A stretch of 57,395 nucleotides of DNA from NCBI GenBank assembly GCA_945920185.1, contig CAMEJP010000005.1, positions 1 to 57,395 on the forward strand, read 5' to 3'. Below the pieces are notes generated by a model. That model had not been told where the DNA came from, ran no database searches, and saw nothing but the letters and a program-made list of their open reading frames with translations. How positions within the stretch are numbered: the first letter of the stretch is position 1; every line of letters begins with the position of its first letter. Source of the stretch: an uncultured Eubacterium sp. GTDB taxonomy: Bacteria > Bacillota > Clostridia > Lachnospirales > Lachnospiraceae. Position numbers and translations under genes: made by a program. Shown here piece after piece: positions 50,983 to 57,395 of this stretch.

Positions 50983-51669
50983 TTAACGGGAAATCAGCTT
51001 TAAAGCCGCTATTTCCATATCATCGCCTGTGGTAATCTTTATATTGTCATAGCTGCCTTCAAAAATGTAAACCGGCGTCTTTGTATATCTTTCCACAAGC
51101 ATTGCATCATCAGTTACGTCCTTATCCCGTGCCTTTATTCTTGCGTTATGTGCCTCCATAATAAGTTCATAACTAAAGGTCTGAGGCGTCTGTATCGCCC
51201 AAAGCATTCGTCTGTCCGGCGTATTTAGCGCAAAACCGTTTTTGTCAACAGTTTTGATTGTATCCTTTACAGGCATTCCTGCCGCACATGCTTTATACTT
51301 CTTAGCCGCCCTTATGGACCTTTCTATAATATCAGCAGTCACGCATGGTCTTGCTCCGTCATGTATCAGCACATAATCTGCTCCGTCTGCTGCCAGCAGT
51401 CCCTGATATACCGAGTCATAACGTTCGATTCCGCCTGCTACCACATTTTTTACTTTAGAAAAGCCGTAACGCTCCACTATATCTTCCTTTACCATGGGAA
51501 TATCCGTGCCGGCAGCCACTATTATAATCTCATCAACACAGCTTTCCTCAAATGCCTTTACTGAATAATACAGCACCGGCTTATTTCCTATCTCAAGATA
51601 CTGCTTTGGTATGTCGCTTCCCATACGTTTTCCCTTGCCTCCGGCAAGTATAATGGCTGTCGTCTTCAC
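50983..51669 (-). CDS. ispD: 2-C-methyl-D-erythritol 4-phosphate cytidylyltransferase
   Basis: Third step of the MEP isoprenoid pathway: CTP plus methylerythritol phosphate gives CDP-methylerythritol. The 228-residue protein has the nucleotide-binding loop LAGGKGKRMGSDIPKQYLEI at about 8-27, VLIHDGARP and TDDAMLVE. The start is GTG at 51669 with GGAGG eight bases upstream. A ribitol-5-phosphate cytidylyltransferase paralogue is the main alternative, but no teichoic-acid genes are near. Confidence 0.88.
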   Translation of the reverse strand: MKTTAIILAGGKGKRMGSDIPKQYLEIGNKPVLYYSVKAFEESCVDEIIIVAAGTDIPMVKEDIVERYGFSKVKNVVAGGIERYDSVYQGLLAADGADYVLIHDGARPCVTADIIERSIRAAKKYKACAAGMPVKDTIKTVDKNGFALNTPDRRMLWAIQTPQTFSYELIMEAHNARIKARDKDVTDDAMLVERYTKTPVYIFEGSYDNIKITTGDDMEIAALKLISR

Positions 51670-51684
51670 AATGATCGCCTCCGC

Positions 51685-52716
51685 CTATTTTCTCTCACCT
51701 ATTTTAAGATTTGGAATTGCATTAAGTGACAGGTCGTCACTGACACCGTTTATGTATTCATAATATCCCGCAACACCTATCATGGCTGCATTGTCCGTGC
51801 AATACACAGGTGAAATTTTGTAATATCTGATATCATTTTCTTTACAAGCCTCTTCAACAGCTGCTTTGAGTGCCGAATTTGCCGCCACTCCTCCTGCCAG
51901 AGCAAGTTTGTTCATTCCCTTTTCCTTAGCCGCCGCTATGGCTCTTGTCACAAGCGAATCCGTAACGCTTTTCTGAAAGGAAGCTACGACATCCGCTCTG
52001 TTAAATTCCATATGCTTCATCTCACAGCCGTTTATATAGTTGAGCACCGCAGATTTGAGTCCGCTGAATGAAAAGTCAAACGGTGCTCCTTCAACCTTTG
52101 CCCTTGGAAATTCTATCGCATCGGGATTTCCTTCTTTCGCAAGCTTATCTATCTTAGGTCCGCCCGGATAACCGAGTCCCACGGCTCTTGCTACCTTGTC
52201 AAATGCCTCACCTGCCGCATCATCTCTCGTTCTTCCTATAATTTCATATTTTCCGTAGTCATTTACCGCCACAAGATGAGTATGGCCTCCTGAGACCACA
52301 AGACACATAAACGGCGGCTCCAAATCCGCATTTTCAATATAATTAGCGCTTATATGTCCCTCTATATGATGAACACCCACAAGCGGCTTATTCTTGGCAT
52401 ATGCCAACGCCTTTGCAAACGCTACACCTACCAACAGTGCTCCGACAAGTCCCGGGCCGTATGTCACTGCAATGGCATCTATAGCGTCAAAAGCAACTCC
52501 GGCGTCAGCCATAGCCTTATCCACCACCTGATTTATCTGCTCCATATGCTTTCTTGAAGCTATCTCAGGCACTACGCCGCCGTAAAGAGTATGTATATCT
52601 ATCTGCGAAGCGATTACATTAGACAAAACCGTGCGTCCGTTCTTTACCACAGCCGCTGCCGTTTCGTCGCAGGAGCTTTCGATAGCAAGTATTGTTATAT
52701 CACTTTTAGTTTTCAT
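51685..52716 (-). CDS. tsaD: tRNA N6-threonylcarbamoyladenosine transferase TsaD
   Basis: Catalytic subunit that transfers the threonylcarbamoyl group to A37 of ANN-reading tRNAs, with TsaB and TsaE encoded about 2 kb upstream. The 343-residue ASKHA-fold protein has ESSCDETA at 13-20 and the metal ligands His117 and His121 in [10 protein letters not shown]. The start at 52716 has GGAGG six bases upstream and overlaps the preceding gene by 11 bases; longer frames are not supported. Confidence 0.95.
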   Translation of the reverse strand: MKTKSDITILAIESSCDETAAAVVKNGRTVLSNVIASQIDIHTLYGGVVPEIASRKHMEQINQVVDKAMADAGVAFDAIDAIAVTYGPGLVGALLVGVAFAKALAYAKNKPLVGVHHIEGHISANYIENADLEPPFMCLVVSGGHTHLVAVNDYGKYEIIGRTRDDAAGEAFDKVARAVGLGYPGGPKIDKLAKEGNPDAIEFPRAKVEGAPFDFSFSGLKSAVLNYINGCEMKHMEFNRADVVASFQKSVTDSLVTRAIAAAKEKGMNKLALAGGVAANSALKAAVEEACKENDIRYYKISPVYCTDNAAMIGVAGYYEYINGVSDDLSLNAIPNLKIGERK

Positions 52717-53308
52717 TGACTGCCTCCTGTGAAGTCTTGCTTTCTCTCCATGAAAGAATTTTCCATTTTCCGCCGGAATCTTTTCCAAGCATAAAATCAT
52801 GGGACACCGGTATAAGATCGCTGCCGTTCCTTACATATATCACGACTGTGACTATTGCTGCCTGAATACCGCCGCCATATGTCACATAATCGATGTCCGA
52901 ATTGCTTTCAACCTTGTAATCTGATACATACCGTCCCTTGTCATTCCACTCCTTTATGTCTTTCTTAAGTTCAGTCTGAAAACTTTCCAAGGAATAATTG
53001 GCGCTTTTTAAATCCTCACCGAAAAGAAGCCACGCCTGGCTTCCAAGCTTTTCAATCTGACTGTCAGTCAGCTTCGTTCTGTAATATGCCTTCATAATAC
53101 GGCAATACATATTTACGACCTCGCGCGGAGTATCAGGATAGTTGGCATCTATTTTCTTTGACAAAAGCTGTTCTAACTCCTGCGTATTGGCGTCAGTCTT
53201 TTTTGTTTTTTCTGAATCCGTGTCCCTGTTTGACAGATAAATATAATACCCCACCACAAGCGCAGCCATAATAATAAATATTATAAATATCCTTATCTTC
53301 TTTTTCAT
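52706..53308 (-). CDS. Membrane-anchored protein of unknown function
   Basis: A 200-residue protein with a basic N-terminus, one membrane helix at about 5-22 and an extracytoplasmic domain containing [25 protein letters not shown]-like helices and a beta-rich C-terminal half ([22 protein letters not shown]). It resembles small Lachnospiraceae proteins of unnamed families, perhaps NTF2-like in fold. Start at 53308 with AAGGAGG seven bases upstream. Lies between rnz and tsaD and overlaps tsaD, so it is co-expressed, but no link to tRNA modification is evident. Confidence 0.7.
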   Translation of the reverse strand: MKKKIRIFIIFIIMAALVVGYYIYLSNRDTDSEKTKKTDANTQELEQLLSKKIDANYPDTPREVVNMYCRIMKAYYRTKLTDSQIEKLGSQAWLLFGEDLKSANYSLESFQTELKKDIKEWNDKGRYVSDYKVESNSDIDYVTYGGGIQAAIVTVVIYVRNGSDLIPVSHDFMLGKDSGGKWKILSWRESKTSQEAVNEN

Positions 53309-53342
53309 CAGCCAACCTCCTTTCACTTTTTATGTTCGCTTT

Positions 53343-54254
53343 TTACTCTTTATCAAAATCAAGAACAGTGCTTTCTCCGTCCTTGCACACATATGTTTCA
53401 GAAAAAATGCTTCTTGCCGCCTGCAAAAATTCCTTCGGATACACAAGACTTGGGCTGTAATGCGTAAGCCACATTTTCTTAACGCCCGACTCCTTTGCAA
53501 TACCTGCCGCCTCGGCAAAGGTCATATGCTTGTATTCACGTGCCTTAGCCAGCTTATCATTCTCGCCGTACATACCCTCGCATATAAAAAGATCAGCATT
53601 TTTTGCAGCTTCTGTTATGGATGACGTAGGTCGTGTGTCAGTGCAGTAGGTAAGCTTAATTCCTTTTCTTTCCGCCCCCACAACCATGTCAGGTGTATAC
53701 ACTGCTCCGTCAACACATACGGCTTCACCGTGCTGGAGCTTATTCCAACAGGTAACGGGAATATTAAGCTCCTTTGCCCTTTCCACAAGAAACTTTCCTT
53801 TTCTGTTAATTCGCACCGTATATCCGTAGCATAAAACTGCGTGATTTACCTTAAACGCCTCTATGACATATCCGTTTATCTCAATAGTTTCATTTGGATT
53901 GCAAAGCTCTATAAAATTTATGTCAAAAGGAAGCTCAGGAGCGATAACACGAAGTGAATTTACCAATCTTTCCAGTCCTCGAGGTCCAATCATGGTCAGA
54001 GGCTCCGTTCTGTCTGCGTTACCCATTGTAAGAAGAAATCCCGGCAGTCCGCTTATGTGGTCTGCATGGAAATGCGTTATACATATAACATCTATCGGTT
54101 TAAAGCTCTGTCCGGCAGCTTTCATGGCTACCTGAGTTCCCTCTCCGCAGTCTATCAGAAGACTGCTGCCGTTATATCTTAAAAGCAGGGAGGTCAGCCA
54201 CCTGTGAGGTATCGGCATCATACCGCCCGTACCAAGCAAGCATACATCAAGCAT
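53343..54254 (-). CDS. rnz: Ribonuclease Z (metallo-beta-lactamase fold)
   Basis: Endonuclease that trims tRNA 3' trailers. It is especially relevant where CCA is not encoded, as in both tRNA genes here. The 303-residue protein has the zinc motif HFHADHISGL (His61, His63, Asp65, His66), GEGTQVAMKAAG and KKMWLTHYSPS. The start at 54254 follows GGAG by six bases. It lies inside the rimI-tsaD stretch of the t6A gene group. Confidence 0.92.
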   Translation of the reverse strand: MLDVCLLGTGGMMPIPHRWLTSLLLRYNGSSLLIDCGEGTQVAMKAAGQSFKPIDVICITHFHADHISGLPGFLLTMGNADRTEPLTMIGPRGLERLVNSLRVIAPELPFDINFIELCNPNETIEINGYVIEAFKVNHAVLCYGYTVRINRKGKFLVERAKELNIPVTCWNKLQHGEAVCVDGAVYTPDMVVGAERKGIKLTYCTDTRPTSSITEAAKNADLFICEGMYGENDKLAKAREYKHMTFAEAAGIAKESGVKKMWLTHYSPSLVYPKEFLQAARSIFSETYVCKDGESTVLDFDKE

Positions 54255-54276
54255 ATCTTTCTCCAATCCTTTGCTG

Positions 54277-54726
54277 TTATTCCTGATTTTTTATCATACG
54301 CCGCAGGACATATCCGTCCTCTACCGGCTTTTCATAGAAATTTTTTCTTATACCAATATGTTCAAATCCGAATTTCTCATACATATTTCTCGCTATATCA
54401 TTGCTTACACGCACTTCGAGAAACATTTTTTCCATTCCGTCAGTCCTTGCCCTGTCATATGCGGCAGCAAGAAGCATTTTTCCAAAGCCTCTTCCCCTGT
54501 CGTCTGAAAGGACGGCAACATTTGTAATCTCAGCGTCAGTGCCGCCGTACCACATTCCGAGATATCCGCACACCCTTTCATCTTCCTTAATCACAAGGTA
54601 AACGGCATTTTCATTTTGTATGGCGTCAAGAAATGACTGTCTTGACCATGGCAGACTGAATGCCTCATTCTCTATAACAAGCACTTCTTCCGTATCGGGA
54701 GCACACATATCACTTATATTTATCAT
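54277..54726 (-). CDS. rimI: Ribosomal protein S18 alanine N-acetyltransferase
   Basis: A 149-residue GNAT enzyme with LPWSRQSFLDAIQNE near the start, AEITNVAVLSDDRGRGFGKML (acetyl-CoA loop) and LEVRVSNDIARNMYEKFGF, the RimI pattern. Its start overlaps the end of tsaB by four bases. The tsaE-tsaB-rimI order is common in bacteria. Confidence 0.93.
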   Translation of the reverse strand: MINISDMCAPDTEEVLVIENEAFSLPWSRQSFLDAIQNENAVYLVIKEDERVCGYLGMWYGGTDAEITNVAVLSDDRGRGFGKMLLAAAYDRARTDGMEKMFLEVRVSNDIARNMYEKFGFEHIGIRKNFYEKPVEDGYVLRRMIKNQE

Positions 54727-55418
54727 GCCTTTGCACCGCTTTTCACATATTCAGTTTCCTTAAGGTATTCAGGAACAAAATCTGCTGCGCTTACATATTC
54801 GCCGCGCGCATAATATTCTGCCGCAAGATAGGCGACATATGACGCTCTCTGTCTGTCGTTAACCGATATGTCAAAGACTGCATTATCGCCCATATTCTCA
54901 GTTATATATGCTTTGTTAGGCTCTACGCCGTCACCGATAAATATAACTCTCCGGTCATACTCTTTAAGTTTCCTTACAAGGTCCTCCACAAGAATAATCT
55001 CCTGTGCCGACACTACCTTAAGTTCCATGTTTACAAACTCATATATGCCTGTATATACCTGACTCCTTCTTGCGTCAAGCATAGGACATATATAATCTTT
55101 ACTTGTGGCATGACCCATTGCAAAAGCATCCATGGTAGGCACTCCTATTACAGGTATGGCAAGTCCCATGGCAAGTCCCTTCGCCGTAGCAGCAGCTATT
55201 CTAAGTCCCGTAAACGAGCCCGGTCCCTTTGCCACCGCCACTGCATCAAGCTCTGACGGGTCAGTCTGCGTAACCTTAAGTACCATATCCGTAAGAGGCA
55301 TCAGGGTCTGAGAATGAGTCTTTTTGTAATCCATATAAAATTCCGCAAGCACACGTCCATTCTCCCAAAGTGCGACATCCGCCACAGAGGATGAACCTTC
55401 TATTGCAAGTATCTTCAC
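54723..55418 (-). CDS. tsaB: t6A synthesis protein TsaB
   Basis: A 231-residue ASKHA-fold partner that binds TsaD and TsaE for threonylcarbamoyl transfer. It shows ILAIEGSSSVADVALWENG, VAVAKGPGSFTGLRI and CPMLDARRSQVYTGIYEF. TsaE overlaps its start by four bases and rimI overlaps its end, so the three are translationally coupled. Confidence 0.94.
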   Translation of the reverse strand: MKILAIEGSSSVADVALWENGRVLAEFYMDYKKTHSQTLMPLTDMVLKVTQTDPSELDAVAVAKGPGSFTGLRIAAATAKGLAMGLAIPVIGVPTMDAFAMGHATSKDYICPMLDARRSQVYTGIYEFVNMELKVVSAQEIILVEDLVRKLKEYDRRVIFIGDGVEPNKAYITENMGDNAVFDISVNDRQRASYVAYLAAEYYARGEYVSAADFVPEYLKETEYVKSGAKA

Positions 55419-55834
55419 TGTACCGTAATCCTCCTATAATCAAAGCCTTTTTCAAGATCTTTTTCAATGGTTATATATATGCAGTCCTCAGGCATTATCT
55501 CCGGAAACAGATTGCCCCACTCCACAAGACACACGCCATCCGCATAAAAATATTCTTCATAGCCAATCTCATCCATCTCGCTTACATCACTTAACCTGTA
55601 CACGTCAAAATGATAAAGCGGCAAACGGCCTTCGTCATACACCTGAAGTATGGTAAATGTAGGACTGCTTATAGGCTCTTCTATTCCAAGTCCCTTTGCA
55701 AAGCCCTGTGAAAATACTGTCTTTCCTGTTCCAAGCTCGCCCGACAGGCATATTACCTGACCCGGCTTTGCGTTTTTACCATATTCAAAAGCTATGTTAA
55801 ATGTTTCTTCAAAGCTGAAACTTTCAAGTACCAT
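55415..55834 (-). CDS. tsaE: t6A synthesis ATPase TsaE
   Basis: A 139-residue P-loop protein with SGELGTGKT (Walker A, 31-39), SPTFTILQVY and LYHFDVYRLSD. It drives the TsaBD cycle. The start at 55834 has GGAG six bases upstream. A frame running from 55933 would translate the hairpin element and is rejected. Confidence 0.94.
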   Translation of the reverse strand: MVLESFSFEETFNIAFEYGKNAKPGQVICLSGELGTGKTVFSQGFAKGLGIEEPISSPTFTILQVYDEGRLPLYHFDVYRLSDVSEMDEIGYEEYFYADGVCLVEWGNLFPEIMPEDCIYITIEKDLEKGFDYRRITVQ

Positions 55835-55840
55835 ACAATT

Positions 55841-55990
55841 CTCCATTCCGCAGGCACTTTGGTGCCGGAGGAACCGCAAGCCAAATGTCAGATTTGGCTC
55901 TGCGATAAGAGCTATTTGTGATACCTGTAGCACAAATAGCCGTGTGAAAAATCAGCACATCAGTGTGATTTTTCACACTTTTCTCCATTC
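55841..55990 (-). repeat. Modular hairpin element B (upstream of tsaE)
   Basis: Bordered at both ends by CTCCATTCCG. Hairpin 1 is CGCA-AGCCAAAT-loop-ATTTGGCT-C-TGCG (55875-55904), the same plan as 41567-41596. Then comes GCGATA (55902-55907), hairpin 2 GCTATTTGTG/CACAAATAGC (55911-55940) and hairpin 3 TGTGAAAAATCA/TGATTTTTCACA (55943-55977). On the minus strand the left border supplies the GGAG of the tsaE RBS. Confidence 0.75.
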
Positions 55991-55998
55991 CGTAAGCA

Positions 55999-56499
55999 CT
56001 AAAGCCTGCACCGCTTCTTATCAAGGTGCTCCTCAAACGTCTTCTTTACCTCGTCATATTTATCGGCAAAACAGCGTTTGGGAAGAATATTGGCGGAAAA
56101 TTTGGAAATATACACAACAATGCTCTTTCCGTTATCAACAACCCTGTACACTTCGCCCCACGGAAGCTGTGCGCTGTCCTCACCCTGGCTTATGACAATG
56201 CCCGTATCGTCAAGCACATAGGTAAAAGGCGCCTTGTAAGCAGGATTTGCAAGATACTGTCTTGCCGACTTTGACCAAGTCTGAATGGGAAGTATGACAA
56301 GGAAAAACACGCCGAAAAATATGAGAAACAGCATATAAGGCTGCCATTTTTCCTCTATTGAAGCCACATTTACTATTCCTGCCACAAGACATACGGCTCC
56401 GATAAGCAGCTCTAACATGCCGCTTACGCGCTTATATTTGTGACAGAACATATAATTCGTCAAATCTTTTGGAGTGACTGTCACATCAAATGTAACCAT
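55999..56499 (-). CDS. YcxB-like membrane protein
   Basis: A 166-residue protein with two membrane helices (about 28-46 and 53-73) and a C-terminal beta-rich domain with QLPWGEVYRVVDNGKSIVVYISKFSANILPKR, matching the YcxB-like family of unknown function. It sits between tex and tsaE, separated from tsaE by the hairpin element. Confidence 0.82.
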   Translation of the reverse strand: MVTFDVTVTPKDLTNYMFCHKYKRVSGMLELLIGAVCLVAGIVNVASIEEKWQPYMLFLIFFGVFFLVILPIQTWSKSARQYLANPAYKAPFTYVLDDTGIVISQGEDSAQLPWGEVYRVVDNGKSIVVYISKFSANILPKRCFADKYDEVKKTFEEHLDKKRCRL

Positions 56500-56526
56500 A
56501 ATCTCAACTCTTTTCTGTATCTGCTT

Positions 56527-57395
56527 CTATAAAATCATGCTAAGCTGTATTCGTTTCTTAGCTTCGTCAACGCCAAGCACCTTTACCTCAACAACATCAC
56601 CGACGCTTACCACGTCGAGAGGATGTTTTACAAAACGCTTGTTGGTAAGCTGTGATATATGAACAAGTCCGTCCTGGTGAACGCCTATATCAACAAATGC
56701 TCCGAAATCTATGACATTTCTCACGGTTCCCTTAAGTATCATGCCTTCCTTAAGGTCTTTCATTTCAAGCACATCACTTCTTAAAATCGGCTTTGGCATA
56801 TCGTCTCTCGGATCTCTTGCCGGCTTTTCAAGCTCCTTAACTATATCCTTGAGCGTAAGCTCGCCGATACCAAGCCTGTCGGCATACTTTTTCGTATCTT
56901 TTACAATGAGTGAAAGTCCTTTAAGTCCTCCGTTTGTTATATTTGAGGCACTCAAGCCCGTCATTTCAAGAAGCTTTCCGGCTGCCTCATAGCTTTCCGG
57001 ATGCACGCTTGTCGCATCAAAAGGATTATCACCGCCGGTAATACGCATAAAGCCCGCACACTGCTCGTAAGCCTTTGGTCCTAACTTTGCGACCTTGAGA
57101 AGTTCTTTTCTGTTCTTAAATCTGCCGTTTTCCTCACGGTAAGTCACTATATTTTTTGCAATGGCCTTTGAAATGCCTGACACATATTCAAGAAGTGACG
57201 CCGAAGCCGTATTAAGGTCGACTCCCACGTTATTTACGCAGTCTTCAACCACGCCTTCAAGAGCTTCTCCCAGCTTTTTCTGGTTCATGTCATGCTGATA
57301 CTGACCTACTCCGATAGATTTCGGATCAATCTTTACAAGCTCAGCAAGCGGGTCCTGAAGTCTTCTTGCTATGGAAGCCGCGCTTCTCTGACCCA
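56527..57395 (-). CDS. tex: Tex transcription accessory protein, C-terminal part
   Basis: The frame is open to the window edge, so the N-terminal part is missing (289 codons present of about 720). It begins [32 protein letters not shown], then helix-hairpin-helix repeats ([40 protein letters not shown]), and ends with an S1 RNA-binding domain ([20 protein letters not shown] onward). Tex binds nucleic acids and helps transcription and RNA turnover in many bacteria. Confidence 0.95.
   Translation of the reverse strand, partial: GQRSAASIARRLQDPLAELVKIDPKSIGVGQYQHDMNQKKLGEALEGVVEDCVNNVGVDLNTASASLLEYVSGISKAIAKNIVTYREENGRFKNRKELLKVAKLGPKAYEQCAGFMRITGGDNPFDATSVHPESYEAAGKLLEMTGLSASNITNGGLKGLSLIVKDTKKYADRLGIGELTLKDIVKELEKPARDPRDDMPKPILRSDVLEMKDLKEGMILKGTVRNVIDFGAFVDIGVHQDGLVHISQLTNKRFVKHPLDVVSVGDVVEVKVLGVDEAKKRIQLSMIL

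Noticed and set aside
52706-53308. Assignment of the membrane protein before tsaD to a t6A accessory factor
   Set aside because: Only location supports it. The protein is exported by its membrane anchor, unlike the cytoplasmic t6A enzymes.
55843-55933. N-terminal extension of TsaE
   Set aside because: It translates the hairpin element. The RBS and family length place the start at 55834.

Overview
This window looks like chromosome from a low-GC, Gram-positive gut anaerobe of the Clostridia, most likely Lachnospiraceae close to Lachnospira/[Eubacterium] eligens. The basis is the gene content and order (spoVT-mazG-HU-rqcP-yabP-yabQ-divIC-spoIIE-tilS-hpt-ftsH), strong AGGAGG ribosome-binding sites with occasional TTG/GTG starts, and a secreted pectate lyase with Thr/Gln-rich linkers. 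The species call is inference. No phage, insertion sequence or CRISPR array was seen. Almost all genes lie on the minus strand.

Layout. 1-1100: decayed region with a hairpin-rich repeat, a small membrane-protein gene broken by a one-base frameshift, and a gene fragment without a start. 1.1-10.4 kb: housekeeping and envelope genes (hybrid histidine kinase, pncB, plsC-like, VanY-like carboxypeptidase, DUF342/FapA, two membrane proteins, a DUF3810 metalloprotease). 10.4-13.9 kb: a three-gene VTC polyphosphate polymerase / DUF4956 / Cthe_2159-type lipoprotein cluster behind 11-bp direct repeats. 13.9-16.3 kb: EamA transporter and a TetR-flavodoxin operon with four GCTAAT-N4-ATTAGC operators. 16.4-18.8 kb: a two-component system and tRNA-Phe/tRNA-Tyr separated by a cruciform-like spacer. 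18.8-22.6 kb: DUF4358 lipoprotein, SGNH hydrolase and GH13 amylase. 22.8-31 kb: the conserved sporulation/division/tRNA-modification block ending in ftsH, with a short soluble SpoIIE. 31.2-37 kb: coat-protein-like genes and a fruK-fruA-ptsH-ptsI operon. 37-40 kb: HD-GYP protein and an orphan sugar-binding lipoprotein. 40-46 kb: a sugar operon (DUF4867, FucI-like isomerase, transaldolase, xylulokinase) with AraC and GNAT genes upstream. 46-50 kb: a 1310-residue PL1-PL9 double pectate lyase. 50.3-57.4 kb: Mrr-like nuclease, ispD, the t6A genes tsaD, tsaB and tsaE with rimI and rnz, a YcxB-like protein and the 3' part of tex.

How it fits together. The pectate lyase, GH13 enzyme, fructose PTS and pentose/deoxyhexose-type operon suit a plant-polysaccharide degrader. 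The pectin-binding-type family of the Cthe_2159 lipoprotein may tie the VTC cluster to the same lifestyle. The least explained items are (i) the VTC-DUF4956-Cthe_2159 cluster, possibly a split bacterial counterpart of the VTC polyphosphate polymerase/translocase, and (ii) a family of modular intergenic hairpin elements. Two copies of the hairpin element share a stem with three compensatory base-pair changes, a bulged base and a conserved GCGATA connector.
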